This document shows positions 26,337 through 35,694 of a DNA stretch of 64,000 nt, piece by piece. Both the position numbers and the translations under genes were made by a program. The DNA lies in NCBI RefSeq assembly GCF_024699275.1, contig NZ_JAILPX010000063.1, positions 1-64,000 of the forward strand, given 5' to 3'. A model generated the notes under the pieces. It was not told the DNA's origin. It searched no databases and was given only the letters and a program-made list of their open reading frames with translations. The first letter of the stretch is position 1; every line of letters starts with the position of its first letter. The stretch is from Selenomonas sp. Lineage in GTDB: Bacteria; Bacillota_C; Negativicutes; Selenomonadales; Selenomonadaceae.

Positions 26337-27908
26337 GTGTTAAAAGTGATAGGTCAAGAAACGATTGCCAGTGTAATACGCCTGCTTCTGCGGCGGGTAT
26401 TTTTGATGGTGGTAGCGGTAGTGGCCATTGTAGGTTTCAGCCTGTATCTGTTCACCAGCTATGTGGCTTTGGTCAATGATGCAGGGGTAGTGCGCGGTGG
26501 CAGCCAGCGTATTGTGAAGCAGGTGTTGGCTGGAGCCGATGCCAGCAAGACTACGGCAAAGATTGAAGGACTGTTAGCGGGGATGGGCAGTCGCATGCAT
26601 GTGGGAAGTTTCCCCAGCCGTCGGGATGAGGTAGAACAGTATTGGAAAAATGAAGTAAAGCCAGCTATTGCTGAATATGAACAGAGCAAGGAGCCAGCGC
26701 ATTTGCTGGAAGTCAGTGAGAAATATTTTGACAAGACCAACGCGATGGTGGATGCAGCACAAACCATGGTGGATGTAATGGCTGTAATCCTGTATGTTCT
26801 GCTGGTTGCTTTTATCGCTGCGGTTTATCTGGTACTTCAACGCGTGGCGGGAACCTTTGAAGAGCGTGTGGTGCAGCCGTTGTCTGCTTTGGAAAAAAGT
26901 GTCAAACAGATGGCCAGTGGGCATCTGTCACAGAAACTTACCTATCCGCGTAAGGATGAAATCGGTGCGCTTTATGACCTGCTCAATGAAATGCGGCGGG
27001 AAATCCTGGGTTATGTGCAGGACATTGAAAAGAATCTGAATACCATGGCAACCGGTGATTTGGTTACCACTACGGATATGAAGTATATTGGTGATTATGC
27101 GCCCATTCAGGAAAATATTGCCAATATCAGACGAACCCTCTGTCAGGAAATGCAGAGCATGGGAGATATGGCACAGATGGTAGCTGTCAGTGCCGGCGAA
27201 GTATCCAAGGTTTCACAAAGCTTGGCAGAGGGGGCCATGAGCCAGAACGAAACGGTTCAGGATCTGCAGACGAAAATCGGCGAGGCTCTGGAGGAAAATG
27301 CCAAAGTGGATACCCTGGTGGATAATGCGCTGTCCGCCCGGATGCATACGAAAAACAGTATCGCTGCCACCCAGGAACAGATGGATAATGTGGTGACAGC
27401 TATGCAGGAAATCAGCGATGCCTCCAATGAGATTCGTTCCATCCTGGGGACGCTGGACGAGATTACCGGCCAGACTGCGCTCTTGTCCCTGAATGCTTCC
27501 ATTGAGGCTGCCCGGGCTGGAGAAGCTGGCCGTGGTTTTGCGGTGGTAGCCGAAAATGTTCGGAAGCTTGCCGAACAGTCTGCTGATTCCACTCAAAACA
27601 TTCAGCAGCTGATCAGCCGGGCATTGGCGGCTATTGATCGGGGAACGCAGGTGGTCAATGCTGCTGCAGAATCCCTGGCCAGCACCAGTCAGAACACGGA
27701 AGTGGTGGATGAAGCTTTCCAGAAGCTCAAGGAACAGAGCGCTGCTCAACAGGGAAAGATGGAATCTGTAAATTCCTTGTCGACGGACATCCTGGGTGTG
27801 GTTACGGATAATAGCGCTGTTTCAGAGGAATGTGCAGCTTCCAGCACGGAACTGTCCAATTTCTCCGACTCCCTGAAGGAAAGTGTCAATAAATTCCGTA
27901 CTGCTTAA
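26337..27908 (+). CDS. Methyl-accepting chemotaxis protein
   Basis: Transmembrane chemoreceptor of 523 residues. Segment 1 is about 18-40, an external four-helix-type sensor about 41-145, segment 2 about 148-168, HAMP 170-225, signalling domain 290-520 with the hairpin tip around [35 protein letters not shown] (given as family region, about 380-415). The external part begins [18 protein letters not shown], which resembles the P-box of nitrate-type sensors and PilJ domains. The ligand is unknown. GTG 26337 and GTG 26346 are both possible; AAAAGGA at 26329-26335 favours the second. Position after the formate/nitrate genes suggests respiratory-acceptor sensing. Confidence 0.9.
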   Translation: MLKVIGQETIASVIRLLLRRVFLMVVAVVAIVGFSLYLFTSYVALVNDAGVVRGGSQRIVKQVLAGADASKTTAKIEGLLAGMGSRMHVGSFPSRRDEVEQYWKNEVKPAIAEYEQSKEPAHLLEVSEKYFDKTNAMVDAAQTMVDVMAVILYVLLVAFIAAVYLVLQRVAGTFEERVVQPLSALEKSVKQMASGHLSQKLTYPRKDEIGALYDLLNEMRREILGYVQDIEKNLNTMATGDLVTTTDMKYIGDYAPIQENIANIRRTLCQEMQSMGDMAQMVAVSAGEVSKVSQSLAEGAMSQNETVQDLQTKIGEALEENAKVDTLVDNALSARMHTKNSIAATQEQMDNVVTAMQEISDASNEIRSILGTLDEITGQTALLSLNASIEAARAGEAGRGFAVVAENVRKLAEQSADSTQNIQQLISRALAAIDRGTQVVNAAAESLASTSQNTEVVDEAFQKLKEQSAAQQGKMESVNSLSTDILGVVTDNSAVSEECAASSTELSNFSDSLKESVNKFRTA

Positions 27909-27931
27909 GAGGCAACTGCGATTGGCATAGT

Positions 27932-27980
27932 AAAGGACCGTTGCTTAGCTGAGTGTATCAGCCAGGCAACGGTCCTTTTT
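27932..27980 (+). terminator. Terminator after the chemoreceptor gene
   Basis: AAAGGACCGTTGC / GCAACGGTCCTTT with an inner CTGAGTGTATCAG stem, followed by TTTT. Confidence 0.9.
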
Positions 27981-27993
27981 GTCGGCGCTTGTT

Positions 27994-28476
27994 TCAGGAC
28001 TTGTTTTTTTCTGCCTGCAGTTTGCGCTGCTTTTTTCGTTCATGATAAAGTTCATGACGCTTTCTGGCTGCCTCAAAGGCAGCTTTCGCCTCTTCGGTTT
28101 CCAGTTCTAATGGGGGGACACTCGTGGGGCGACCATTGCGGTCTAAGGCCACCATGGTAAAATAGGCGGAAAGGGCATGTTGGGGACCCTGATCGTCCTC
28201 CAATACGTCTACTTCCACGTTGACAGCTACTTCCATGGAGGTATGCCCCACATAGATGACTTCCGCTGTACAGGTCACCAAATCGCCAATGAGTATCGGT
28301 GTATGGAATTCCAGTTCATCAACTCTGGCCGTTACCACATTGGAGTGGCTATATTTGCGCGCCGCAGCGTATGCTGTTGAGTCCATCATCTTCATCAATT
28401 CGCCCCCATGGACATTGCCACTGGGATTAGTTTGGCTGGGCATCATTACTTCACTTAAATAAATTTTCGTTGACAT
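27994..28476 (-). CDS. Acyl-CoA thioesterase, hotdog fold
   Basis: Cytosolic hydrolase of 160 residues of the YciA/YkhA/BACH group, cleaving acyl-CoA to acid and CoA. The hallmark NPSGNVHGGELMKMMDS (about 17-33) carries the active-site Asn/Asp region; HSNVVTARVDELEFHTPI follows. The last 40 residues are strongly charged (KKQRKLQAEKNKS) and probably disordered. Chain-length preference is unknown. GGAGGC lies upstream of the ATG. It stands alone between the chemoreceptor and ccdA. Confidence 0.88.
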   Translation of the reverse strand: MSTKIYLSEVMMPSQTNPSGNVHGGELMKMMDSTAYAAARKYSHSNVVTARVDELEFHTPILIGDLVTCTAEVIYVGHTSMEVAVNVEVDVLEDDQGPQHALSAYFTMVALDRNGRPTSVPPLELETEEAKAAFEAARKRHELYHERKKQRKLQAEKNKS

Positions 28477-28704
28477 AAGGCCTCCTTGATCTATAACTGA
28501 GCTTGCTTCGTGTCGTTTGTTATTTTATCATACTGGCGAGTAAGCGCAGTAACATTTATGACAACTTAGTCAGGCTTTTATTATAGCAATTTGCTGATAC
28601 GGAGATATGTGAGTGAATCACACAGGATCTTTTGTTGATGGCAGGAGGTTTCTATTATAATGAAGGCAGAGAAAGCTTTGCCTATGGCAGAATGGGAACC
28701 GGCA

Positions 28705-29367
28705 TTATAACCAGGAACTGAGCCAGTTCAGGTCATTTTTCCAAAGTAAGATGCCCAATACAATCAGTATGCCACCGGCAATCCGCTGCAATTGGGGCAG
28801 AAAATGGTAAACAGCTGGCAGTTTCGTCAACCATTTACGCCATACAGCCGTAAGCAGGAAAAAGGGAATGGCGAATCCCAGGGAATAGGCAGCTAGGAGG
28901 ATTAGACCGCTATAGAGGGTTGCTGTTTGACTGGTATAAACCAAAATTGAAGCCAGTATGGGGCCGGTACAGGGCGTCCAGCCCAGGGAAAAGGATGCGC
29001 CTAAAAGGAATGTTCCCCCAAGGGAATCGGCACTGTGTTGCAAAAAGGGACGGTATTCCTGAGCAAATAAGCGCAAGGGCAGGAGCCCAGCTAAAATTGC
29101 GCCCATGATGATGATGACAATGGCGCCACCCTGTCGCAAGATGTCCTGATATGCCCAGAGAAGTTGACCAAAAGCGGAAGCTGTAGCCCCCAGCAGAATA
29201 AATACCAGACTGAAGCCTGTTAGAAAGGCCAGCACGTTCTGCCCGTTATGAGTGCGATTTTGTGTCAGCAGCAAGGCGAAGGTCGGCAGCATGGGCAGGA
29301 CACAGGGGGAAGCAAAGGACAGGAAACCTGCCGCCATGGCGGCCAAAACAGAAACTTCACTCATCAA
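28705..29367 (-). CDS. ccdA: CcdA-like cytochrome c biogenesis/thiol transport protein
   Basis: Membrane protein of 220 residues with six hydrophobic segments that moves reducing equivalents from cytosolic thioredoxin to extracytoplasmic thiol proteins. The two redox cysteines are in SPCVLPMLP (helix 1) and GWTPCTGPIL (helix 4). Its ATG overlaps the stop of the TlpA-like gene by four bases, so they form a unit. Likely clients are the heme-binding CxxCH motifs of the five-heme cytochrome at 49.8 kb, though that link is inferred. Confidence 0.9.
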   Translation of the reverse strand: MMSEVSVLAAMAAGFLSFASPCVLPMLPTFALLLTQNRTHNGQNVLAFLTGFSLVFILLGATASAFGQLLWAYQDILRQGGAIVIIIMGAILAGLLPLRLFAQEYRPFLQHSADSLGGTFLLGASFSLGWTPCTGPILASILVYTSQTATLYSGLILLAAYSLGFAIPFFLLTAVWRKWLTKLPAVYHFLPQLQRIAGGILIVLGILLWKNDLNWLSSWL

Positions 29368-29894
29368 TGGGCCTCCGCTATTTTTGTCAATGCATCATCC
29401 AACTCAGTCTTTGTCACCGCACCGGTTTTGCGGTATTGGATGATACCATTCCGGTCAATGATGATGGTGGTGGGAATGCCCTTTATGTGATAGGCTTGGG
29501 CATTTTCCCCATCGGCATCGAGAAGTATGGGCAGCGTGTAATGCTGTTCCTGGATAAAAGCATTTACATCTGATGCGGATTCCTGGATATTTACCGCATA
29601 GAACTTAACTTTATCTTTGTTTTCCCGGGCAAAAGCATCCAGCTCCGGCATCTCTTCGCGGCAAGGCGGACACCAGGTGGCCCAAAAGTTCAGCACATAG
29701 ATTTCCTGGTCGTGGGGCCCGTTGATGTTTATGGGATTTTTTTGCAAATCCTGTAAATGAAGTTCAAGAGCCGCTTTCCCGGGGAGCACGCCAGTTTCTG
29801 CAGTTTCTTCGGATTCTGCAAGAGCTTGATAACCCATAAAAAAGGCGGCTGCAAGCAAGAGAACCAGTAGTCCGGTAAATAGATTCTTCTTCAT
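29364..29894 (-). CDS. TlpA/ResA-like thioredoxin-fold protein
   Basis: Extracytoplasmic thiol:disulfide protein of about 176 residues. An N-terminal hydrophobic segment (LFTGLLVLLLAAAFFMGY) is a signal or anchor. The active site is TWCPPCREEMPEL, and GIPTTIIIDRNG holds the cis-proline. I chose ATG 29894, eight bases after GAGGAG; the GTG at 29903 touches that site. Transcribed with ccdA, which would keep it reduced. It may prepare apocytochrome c for heme attachment. Confidence 0.9.
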   Translation of the reverse strand: MKKNLFTGLLVLLLAAAFFMGYQALAESEETAETGVLPGKAALELHLQDLQKNPININGPHDQEIYVLNFWATWCPPCREEMPELDAFARENKDKVKFYAVNIQESASDVNAFIQEQHYTLPILLDADGENAQAYHIKGIPTTIIIDRNGIIQYRKTGAVTKTELDDALTKIAEAH

Positions 29895-30131
29895 AATATT
29901 CACTCCTCATTCGATCTGTCTTTAGCATAGCATAAATCCGATAGATTTTATGTGACACGGATACGGATAACCTGAAAAATTTATGCGTACGCTCGATTCA
30001 TAGAATAACCTTATATCTTTATCAAAAAGCTGTATTTTACATGAGACCATTGTCGCGCCATAATATACATAGATAGATAATCTGAAAAACGATAGATGAA
30101 GCTTATGAATAGCGAAAAGGAGCGGATAATC

Positions 30132-30296
30132 ATGATGAAGATGTTTTATGACTTAGTTGAGGATTATACCCGTGTAATTATGGCAGAAAATGCGGATAAT
30201 CTCGATATGTTTGAAATCCGTCCTGGTATCTATTCCAATGTGGATCCTGCTAAGTTAATGGATTGTCAGGGTGCAGATTTTGATTTGAATCGCTGA
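30132..30296 (+). CDS. Small protein of unknown function
   Basis: 54-residue acidic protein, MMKMFYDLVEDYTRVIMAEN at its start and DPAKLMDCQGADFDLNR at its end, with one cysteine and no membrane segment. ATG 30132 is supported by AAAAGGAG nine bases upstream; a longer frame from 30096 lacks such a site. It has its own terminator. I do not recognise the family. Confidence 0.6.
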   Translation: MMKMFYDLVEDYTRVIMAENADNLDMFEIRPGIYSNVDPAKLMDCQGADFDLNR

Positions 30297-30314
30297 ATGA
30301 TTTGGGGAAATGGT

Positions 30315-30362
30315 AATGCCCATGATTTATTGGATGAATGATCCGATAATCATGGGCATTTT
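30315..30362. terminator. Terminator between the small gene and the methyltransferase
   Basis: AATGCCCATGATT / AATCATGGGCATT, perfect 13-bp outer stem with an inner ATTGGAT / ATCCGAT stem. It sits between convergent genes. Confidence 0.85.
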
Positions 30363-30396
30363 CGTATTTACTGAGGTATGGGCAATTGCAGCTCGA

Positions 30397-31038
30397 TTAT
30401 TTTTGACATTGGAAGCAGGCAAAGGAGCCGATGCTTTCCAGGCGGACTTCTCGATAAAGCTGATGGAGTCGTTCCTGCAAACTGCTGATGGTGTCAAAAG
30501 GCGGTGTAAAATAGCCGCGATAACTGCAAAATGTGCGGACAAATAAATCGGTCAGCTTGTTTTCTCCTTGGATATAGGTGCAGCCAGAAAATATACCGCC
30601 TTTTTTCAATACACGCTTCGTTTCCTGCAAAGATGCTGATTTGTCCGGGAAGGCATGTAATCCGTTGATGGATAGAACTAAATCAAAATAATCCTTGGGA
30701 TAGGGGAGATGGCTTACGTCGCCTATGGCAAATTGCAGGTGGTTGAGACCTAAATCCAAGGCTCGATCTTTGGCTGTGTCCAACATGTTTTGCGCATAAT
30801 CCACACAGGTTACTTCAGCCTGAGGGAAGGAGCGATAGACAGGCAGGGAAAGGGCGCCTGTTCCCACGGGAATTTCCAATAATCGCCCGGCAAATCCAGC
30901 AGGAATGCCAGCAAAGGCCTGATTCCGGTATCGTTGGTATGTATGTTCGTCAAACTGCCAGAAGAGACGCAGGGCAAGCCGTCCACAAGGCGAGGTGGCA
31001 GTCATCATGCCATCGTAGTGGTCAGCCAGTGCCCCCAC
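30397..31038 (-). CDS. SAM-dependent methyltransferase, UbiE-like
   Basis: Class I methyltransferase of about 213 residues. Motif I is LLEIPVGTGALSLP (usual E/DxGxGxG, here with P), the acidic strand-2 end VTCVDYAQNML, and post-I IGDVSHLPYPKDYFDLV. VLKKGGIF is the late motif. Substrate unknown. The start is uncertain: GTG 31038 has no good ribosome site, and the frame stays open and protein-like for about 15 codons upstream (KEVHKAYQR) to a TGA at 31084-31086. An ATA at 31075-31077, seven bases after AGGTG, is a possible rare start. Confidence 0.8.
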   Translation of the reverse strand: MGALADHYDGMMTATSPCGRLALRLFWQFDEHTYQRYRNQAFAGIPAGFAGRLLEIPVGTGALSLPVYRSFPQAEVTCVDYAQNMLDTAKDRALDLGLNHLQFAIGDVSHLPYPKDYFDLVLSINGLHAFPDKSASLQETKRVLKKGGIFSGCTYIQGENKLTDLFVRTFCSYRGYFTPPFDTISSLQERLHQLYREVRLESIGSFACFQCQK

Positions 31039-31223
31039 TCGCTGATAAGCTTTATGTACTTCCTTACATCGCTGTATAGAAAATCACCTGCCTGATTCTG
31101 AATCTCACTTCAATTATAGCAGGTGATGATTATTATTTACTGTAATTTTTTTTACAGTGCTGGCCAAATCTTATTTTTGCCGAATTCGCTGCGTAATGCG
31201 CAGATGGAATAACCGCTTAGGTG

Positions 31224-31817
31224 TTATGCCGGGAGCAGGGTGTATTCATGGGGGCGGGGCATGGCCAGGGTGTATTTGCTCTGGGAAAGGATTCCTGCAA
31301 TCAGCTGGCTGCGCAGGGCATAATAATCTGCTGCGTCACCACCAGCCTGTGTCCAGTACTGGCCATGTACATCAAAGCGTTGCTCCCAGCTGAAATGATC
31401 TTCACTTTTATCGGTGACGATGTTGACGCCATCACAGGGCATACCGTTCAAGGTGCAGTCCTCAATTCGCTTATAGCACTGGCTGGCGGTGCTGACTGGG
31501 GCAGCAGCTTGTTCCTGCCCCAGTTGGTAGGCTATGGACTTCAAGTCTTCCAGTCGTTTCTGGTGACCGGTCAAAATTTTGACGGTTAATTCTGCGTAGC
31601 GTTTTTCCACGCTCTCGATATGACTATTGAGCCAGCTATGAATATTGGCTTCGTCGATGACCTCTTCTAATGGTTGAATGTCCGTATTGACGAAATTCGT
31701 AGCCGAATCCAGCCAGCCAGACTCCGTGGCTTTGGCGGCAAAACGTCCTAATAGTTCTTCCTGCATATTGATCTTGTCGTACATCCAATAGTGAATGGGC
31801 CCTAAAAAAGCACTCAT
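31224..31817 (-). CDS. Uncharacterised protein
   Basis: 197-residue soluble protein, not recognised. It starts MSAFLGPIHYWMYDKI, has a long helical middle (about 20-105) with possible coiled coil, then a segment with C114, C120 and C127 in CYKRIEDCTLNGMPC, and W/H-rich FSWEQRFDVHGQYW. No signal peptide or membrane helix. The cysteine and histidine layout would allow metal binding, but this is only a suggestion. GGAGG precedes the ATG. The next gene upstream, DUF488, is on the same strand 67 bases away. Confidence 0.7.
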   Translation of the reverse strand: MSAFLGPIHYWMYDKINMQEELLGRFAAKATESGWLDSATNFVNTDIQPLEEVIDEANIHSWLNSHIESVEKRYAELTVKILTGHQKRLEDLKSIAYQLGQEQAAAPVSTASQCYKRIEDCTLNGMPCDGVNIVTDKSEDHFSWEQRFDVHGQYWTQAGGDAADYYALRSQLIAGILSQSKYTLAMPRPHEYTLLPA

Positions 31818-31884
31818 TGTATTACCTCCATTTCATTACTGCTTTCACTATACGGGAAATGGGGGCAGAAATCTGTAAAAAATG

Positions 31885-32301
31885 TTACTGTGATAATAAT
31901 AACTTTTTCAGGACCTCATTATGGGAGCGTCTCTTTTTGGTACCGGTACCCAGCAGACATACTGTCGGATAATCTCCGTAGCGTTCGTGGAAACGGGCAA
32001 TACTGTTGCGCTGATGGATGAGTTTTTGGTATTCGCGGGCATAGTCTTCCCAAGGCATATGGTGCTTGGTGTATAAATCCAGCAGTTTCTTGTCCGGGGC
32101 AAAGTCCAAATCGTGTATATATTCCGCTCCGGTTAGCTGGGGAACGAAGAAGGCTAAATCTCTTCTTTTGGTAAATCCACAAAGCTGGGAAGTGTTGCCT
32201 AGCCGTACATCCAATAGTAAATCGGTCTGTTCGCGTTGCAGCTTTTGAAAAAAATCAGCTGCAGAAATTTCATAAGCACTCAAAAGAAAAATTTTTTGCA
32301 T
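31885..32301 (-). CDS. DUF488 family protein
   Basis: 138-residue protein of the DUF488 family, of unknown function. It has the family opening LLLDVRLGNTSQLCGFTKRRDLAFF and YIHDLDFAP, followed by EDYAREYQKL. The usual C-terminal signature, often a cysteine- and histidine-bearing LLCxE...CHR, is altered to VCLLGTGTKKRRSHNEVL: one cysteine remains and the CHR part is SHN. GGAGG lies upstream of the start. Confidence 0.78.
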   Translation of the reverse strand: MQKIFLLSAYEISAADFFQKLQREQTDLLLDVRLGNTSQLCGFTKRRDLAFFVPQLTGAEYIHDLDFAPDKKLLDLYTKHHMPWEDYAREYQKLIHQRNSIARFHERYGDYPTVCLLGTGTKKRRSHNEVLKKLLLSQ

Positions 32302-32463
32302 AGTGAAGAACCTCCATGCCGTGATTTCGATTTTATTATAGCAAATAAGGATGTCTCTGCATGTGATGTTTGATGCTTTTTGTTGTTGGTGACTTATAGC
32401 AACGCAAGCTTATTCATGTTATAATAAAAAGCTGTGATTTAGCTATGAGTGTGGAGGTTTTTT

Positions 32464-33003
32464 ATGAATTTCGATCAAATGATCTTGTTGAGCGTTCAGG
32501 ATTTTGTTCGCAATGATTGGTTGAATAGCATTATGTGTACGGTTACGGTTATGGGAAATAAGGGACTAATCTGGCTGGTCTTCCTGTTGGTGCTGCTTCT
32601 GTATCCGAAAACACGTAAGTTGGGTATCGTGGCCGGCTTATCCTTTATCCTTTGCGTAGGTGTAGGGGAAGTATTGAAACATACCGTTATGCGGCCGCGC
32701 CCTTTTCTGGAGATAGCGGATCTGGTTCCCTTGGTAACACCGTCGAAATCTTCGTCATTTCCTTCTTTGCATACGGTGTCGTCCTTTTCGGTGGCGTGGA
32801 TTTTCCTCTGGGCGCCCATTGGCAAGATACGCTATGCCGTGTTTTTGTTTGCAGTATGGATGGCCTTTTCCCGCATATATGTAGGGGTGCATTATCCATC
32901 GGATATCCTGGGCGGCATTTTGTTGGCTCTGGCTGGGAGCTACATCGTTTGGTGCTGGAAAGGACATATCTTGGAGAAAAACTATAGGCGCATAAAATTA
33001 TGA
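32464..33003 (+). CDS. PAP2-family membrane phosphatase
   Basis: Membrane phosphatase of about 179 residues, likely undecaprenyl-diphosphate or lipid phosphatase. All three motifs are present: KHTVMRPRP, FPSLHT (PSxH) and SRIYVGVHYPSD (SRx5Hx3D), separated by membrane helices. I chose ATG 32464, preceded by GTGGAGG; the longer frame from GTG 32449 runs through that site. Monocistronic with a terminator downstream. UppP-type recycling of the peptidoglycan carrier lipid is a fair guess. Confidence 0.88.
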   Translation: MNFDQMILLSVQDFVRNDWLNSIMCTVTVMGNKGLIWLVFLLVLLLYPKTRKLGIVAGLSFILCVGVGEVLKHTVMRPRPFLEIADLVPLVTPSKSSSFPSLHTVSSFSVAWIFLWAPIGKIRYAVFLFAVWMAFSRIYVGVHYPSDILGGILLALAGSYIVWCWKGHILEKNYRRIKL

Positions 33004-33047
33004 CCCTTATTTTTATGTGGGAGGTTAGCGGCCTCTAAAGTGCAGGG

Positions 33048-33092
33048 TACCGGATAAGTTGGCAGATGTGCTGCTCTTATCCGGTATTTTTT
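33048..33092 (+). terminator. Terminator after the PAP2 gene
   Basis: TACCGGATAAG / CTTATCCGGTA, perfect 11-bp stem, then six T. Confidence 0.9.
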
Positions 33093-33219
33093 GTCTGAAC
33101 AGAATTCAAAGAGGATAAAGGTCAATAGTTGGCGAAATACAGAAATATGATGATGTTCATTGCGCGAAAGGAGATAACTTAATTTTTAGTTTTGGAATTT
33201 TGTGACAAAGGGGTGGATT

Positions 33220-34533
33220 ATGAATAAGTTATATATCAGCAAAGAGGCTCTATCCATTGCTATGGCTTATGTAGGAGTCTTGGTTGGGGCGGGGCTTTCT
33301 TCTGGTCAGGATATGCTGCAATACTTTTTGAGTTTTGGTAAAATCGGATTAGTGGGTGTGGTCTTGCTGGGCGTGTTGAATGTGGTCTTTGGCCGGATTA
33401 TTGTGACACTGGGCTCCCATTACCAGTCCAATAATCATCAGGATGTTTTGGAACAGATTGCCCACCCGGTCATTAACCGGATTATCGATATCACCTTGGT
33501 GGTGTCTTGTTTTGTTGTCGGATTTGTGATGGTGGCCGGAGCCGGAGCAAATCTGCAGCAGCAGTTTGGTTTGCCCAGCTGGCTGGGGGCACTTTTTTGC
33601 TCCTTGTTGATTATGGTCATTGCCTTCTTGGATTTTGATAAGATTACCCGGGTGCTGGGGGTGTTTACTCCTCTTATCGTGGTGATGATTTTAGCTGTAG
33701 CCGGTTATACCTTCTGGGGCAAATCCTACGATTATGAAGCTTTGGATTTGGTGGCAGCATCCATGACACCGGTCATGCCCAATGTATGGCTATCCGTTAT
33801 CAACTATTTCGCTCTCTGTGCCATGAATGGGGTGTCCATGGCTCTGGTGCTGGGAGGCTCTGTAGTCCGCATTGGCGATGCGGAAAAAGGGGGGGCGTTG
33901 GGCGGCCTGATTATCGGTCTGATTATTTCCTGTGCAGCCATGACCCTGTTTGCGAATCTGGATCAGGTCAAGGATGCAGAAATACCGATGCTTTTGATTG
34001 TCAATCATATTAATCCGATTTTTGCCTTTATCTATGCGGTGGTGATTTTCGCGTTGATCTTCAATACGGCTTTTAGTCTTTATTATGCGACTGCCCGCCG
34101 TTTTGCAGGAAATGATGTGTCCAAGATGCGCCGGCTGCTGATTGGCATTGTGATTGCTGGCTATGTATGCAGCTTCGGTGGTTTTACAACCTTGGTTTCT
34201 TATATGTATCCTTTGTTGGGCTATATGGGAATTTTGCTGTTGGTGGTCCTGGGGGTAGCCTGGGTTCAGGAACGGGAGAATATCGTCAAGGAAAAATTCC
34301 TGCGGCGCAAGATGATGCGTCTGTTGTTCCGCAAATATCATGATGATTACGAGTTCACTTCGAAGAACAAACAGACATTTCAGCAGTTGGGCGAAATGTC
34401 TGCTGCAGATACGGAAAGCCTGAAAAAAGACATAAAATCCTATGTGGAAGATGTGGTGGAAAACACCGATGACTTGGAGGCCTATGCCGAGGAAAAGTTG
34501 TCCATGAAGGGATCTCCCTTGAAAAAGAAATAA
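33220..34533 (+). CDS. YkvI-family membrane transporter
   Basis: Membrane protein of about 437 residues with ten hydrophobic segments over residues 10-350 and a charged cytosolic tail of about 85 residues. VGVLVGAGLSSGQDMLQYF in the first helix is typical of the YkvI group, which has an APC/LeuT-like fold; substrates are not established. The tail, rich in E, D and K, is longer than usual and may be regulatory. I chose ATG 33220, eight bases after AAGGGG; GTG 33202 lies upstream of that site. Monocistronic. Confidence 0.82.
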   Translation: MNKLYISKEALSIAMAYVGVLVGAGLSSGQDMLQYFLSFGKIGLVGVVLLGVLNVVFGRIIVTLGSHYQSNNHQDVLEQIAHPVINRIIDITLVVSCFVVGFVMVAGAGANLQQQFGLPSWLGALFCSLLIMVIAFLDFDKITRVLGVFTPLIVVMILAVAGYTFWGKSYDYEALDLVAASMTPVMPNVWLSVINYFALCAMNGVSMALVLGGSVVRIGDAEKGGALGGLIIGLIISCAAMTLFANLDQVKDAEIPMLLIVNHINPIFAFIYAVVIFALIFNTAFSLYYATARRFAGNDVSKMRRLLIGIVIAGYVCSFGGFTTLVSYMYPLLGYMGILLLVVLGVAWVQERENIVKEKFLRRKMMRLLFRKYHDDYEFTSKNKQTFQQLGEMSAADTESLKKDIKSYVEDVVENTDDLEAYAEEKLSMKGSPLKKK

Positions 34534-34537
34534 AGAA

Positions 34538-34575
34538 AAGCGTCTGTTGCCAAGTGGTATGGGCAACAGACGCTT
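34538..34575. terminator. Bidirectional terminator
   Basis: AAGCGTCTGTTGCC / GGCAACAGACGCTT, perfect 14-bp stem between the convergent transporter and esterase genes. Confidence 0.9.
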
Positions 34576-34593
34576 CTTTATGAAAGGGACTGT

Positions 34594-35694
34594 TCAATAT
34601 TTTACATTGAGCTTATGGCATAACCAGCGCATCATGGCCTTATTGGTATCCTCCCCTTGGTATCCGTGGGGAGCTTGGGAATTGCAGATGAAAAGATTTT
34701 CCACGCCGGCTTCGGTCAGAGCCTTTTGTAAACTGATGCTTTGCTGTATGGGAACCAGTGAGTCATGGCCGCCATGGGCGATAAAGAAGGGAGGTGCATC
34801 TTTGGTTACCTGATAAGCAGGACTGCTCAGTTTTGCTTTTTCCACCATCGGCCAATAGGGAGAGGCAGTGTCGTTGGCTTCACTGATTTTGCGCAGGGTA
34901 CCGACACCTTCACCGTTTCCGGCGAAACCCAACAGGATGGATTCATTGGCGCGAGTCGAATCGTGGGTTTCTGCGGCTTGGGCTGGATCCTGCAGGCGGG
35001 AGTCCATTTCAGGCGCCATGGTTAAAAGATTGGTGGGACCATAGTAGTCCACACAGGCAATGACTTTGCTGCTTACGCCTGAATTGCCGCCTACAGTACC
35101 TTCCAACTCAGGCCGATTGGCAGTAAGGGCCATTTCGGCTGCCAGATGTGCGCCGGCAGAAGTACCGCAGATGGCCATGCGGCTCTCATCGATGCCGTAT
35201 TCATGGGCATGAGCGCGCAAGAAACGCAGGGCGCCTTTTACATCGTAAATCTGAGCAGGCAGGGCAGCTTCTGAGTTTAATCGGTAGTCAACAGAGACAA
35301 AGGCGATGCCGTGATTCAACACATCCTTGAAAATCTTGTAGGAGGAGGTGTTGTCCTTGTCCATCATGGCTCCTTGGGAAGAGGTTGGCGTTTCAGACAG
35401 TCTTTTTTTAGCATCATCGCCTTCATAGGAACCCTTTGCCCAGCCACCACCATGGACATATACCAATACTGGAACGGCTGTTTTTTTGGCTGTGGGAGGG
35501 ATAAAGATATTCATCCGCAACTCACGGGCGGCGCCATTATCGTTTTTTACGGTATCCAGCAGCACATCACGATAAGTAGGGGGCATATTGGTTAAATCCG
35601 TTTGGGCAGCTGCCTGGCCATAACTGGCCAAGGGGAGAGTAAGGGTAAGCGATAAAAGGGAGGTTAAGGCTATTTTTTTCCAGTTGCGCTTCAT
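34594..35694 (-). CDS. Secreted alpha/beta-hydrolase, esterase of the HSL/BD-FAE type
   Basis: Exported esterase of about 366 residues. The signal peptide runs MKRNWKKIALTSLLSLTLTL to an AxA-type site near QAAAQ. Oxyanion motif HGGGW is at 81-85, nucleophile S179 in GTSAG, acid in HGGHDSLVP and histidine in APHGYQ. The group cuts short-chain or feruloyl/acetyl esters. I chose ATG 35694 because it puts the signal peptide first; a TTG at 35733 adds a polar leader. A feruloyl-type activity would fit the padC locus 15 kb away, but this is speculation. Confidence 0.87.
   Translation of the reverse strand: MKRNWKKIALTSLLSLTLTLPLASYGQAAAQTDLTNMPPTYRDVLLDTVKNDNGAARELRMNIFIPPTAKKTAVPVLVYVHGGGWAKGSYEGDDAKKRLSETPTSSQGAMMDKDNTSSYKIFKDVLNHGIAFVSVDYRLNSEAALPAQIYDVKGALRFLRAHAHEYGIDESRMAICGTSAGAHLAAEMALTANRPELEGTVGGNSGVSSKVIACVDYYGPTNLLTMAPEMDSRLQDPAQAAETHDSTRANESILLGFAGNGEGVGTLRKISEANDTASPYWPMVEKAKLSSPAYQVTKDAPPFFIAHGGHDSLVPIQQSISLQKALTEAGVENLFICNSQAPHGYQGEDTNKAMMRWLCHKLNVKY

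Noticed and set aside
28608..28622. TGTGA-GTGAA-TCACA, Fnr-like
   Set aside because: Spacer is five, not six, and no gene starts nearby on the plus strand; kept out of the site list.
28660..28710. 16-codon ORF with AGGAGG upstream, overlapping the ccdA 3' end
   Set aside because: Too short, spacing of 11 bases, and no downstream gene to lead.
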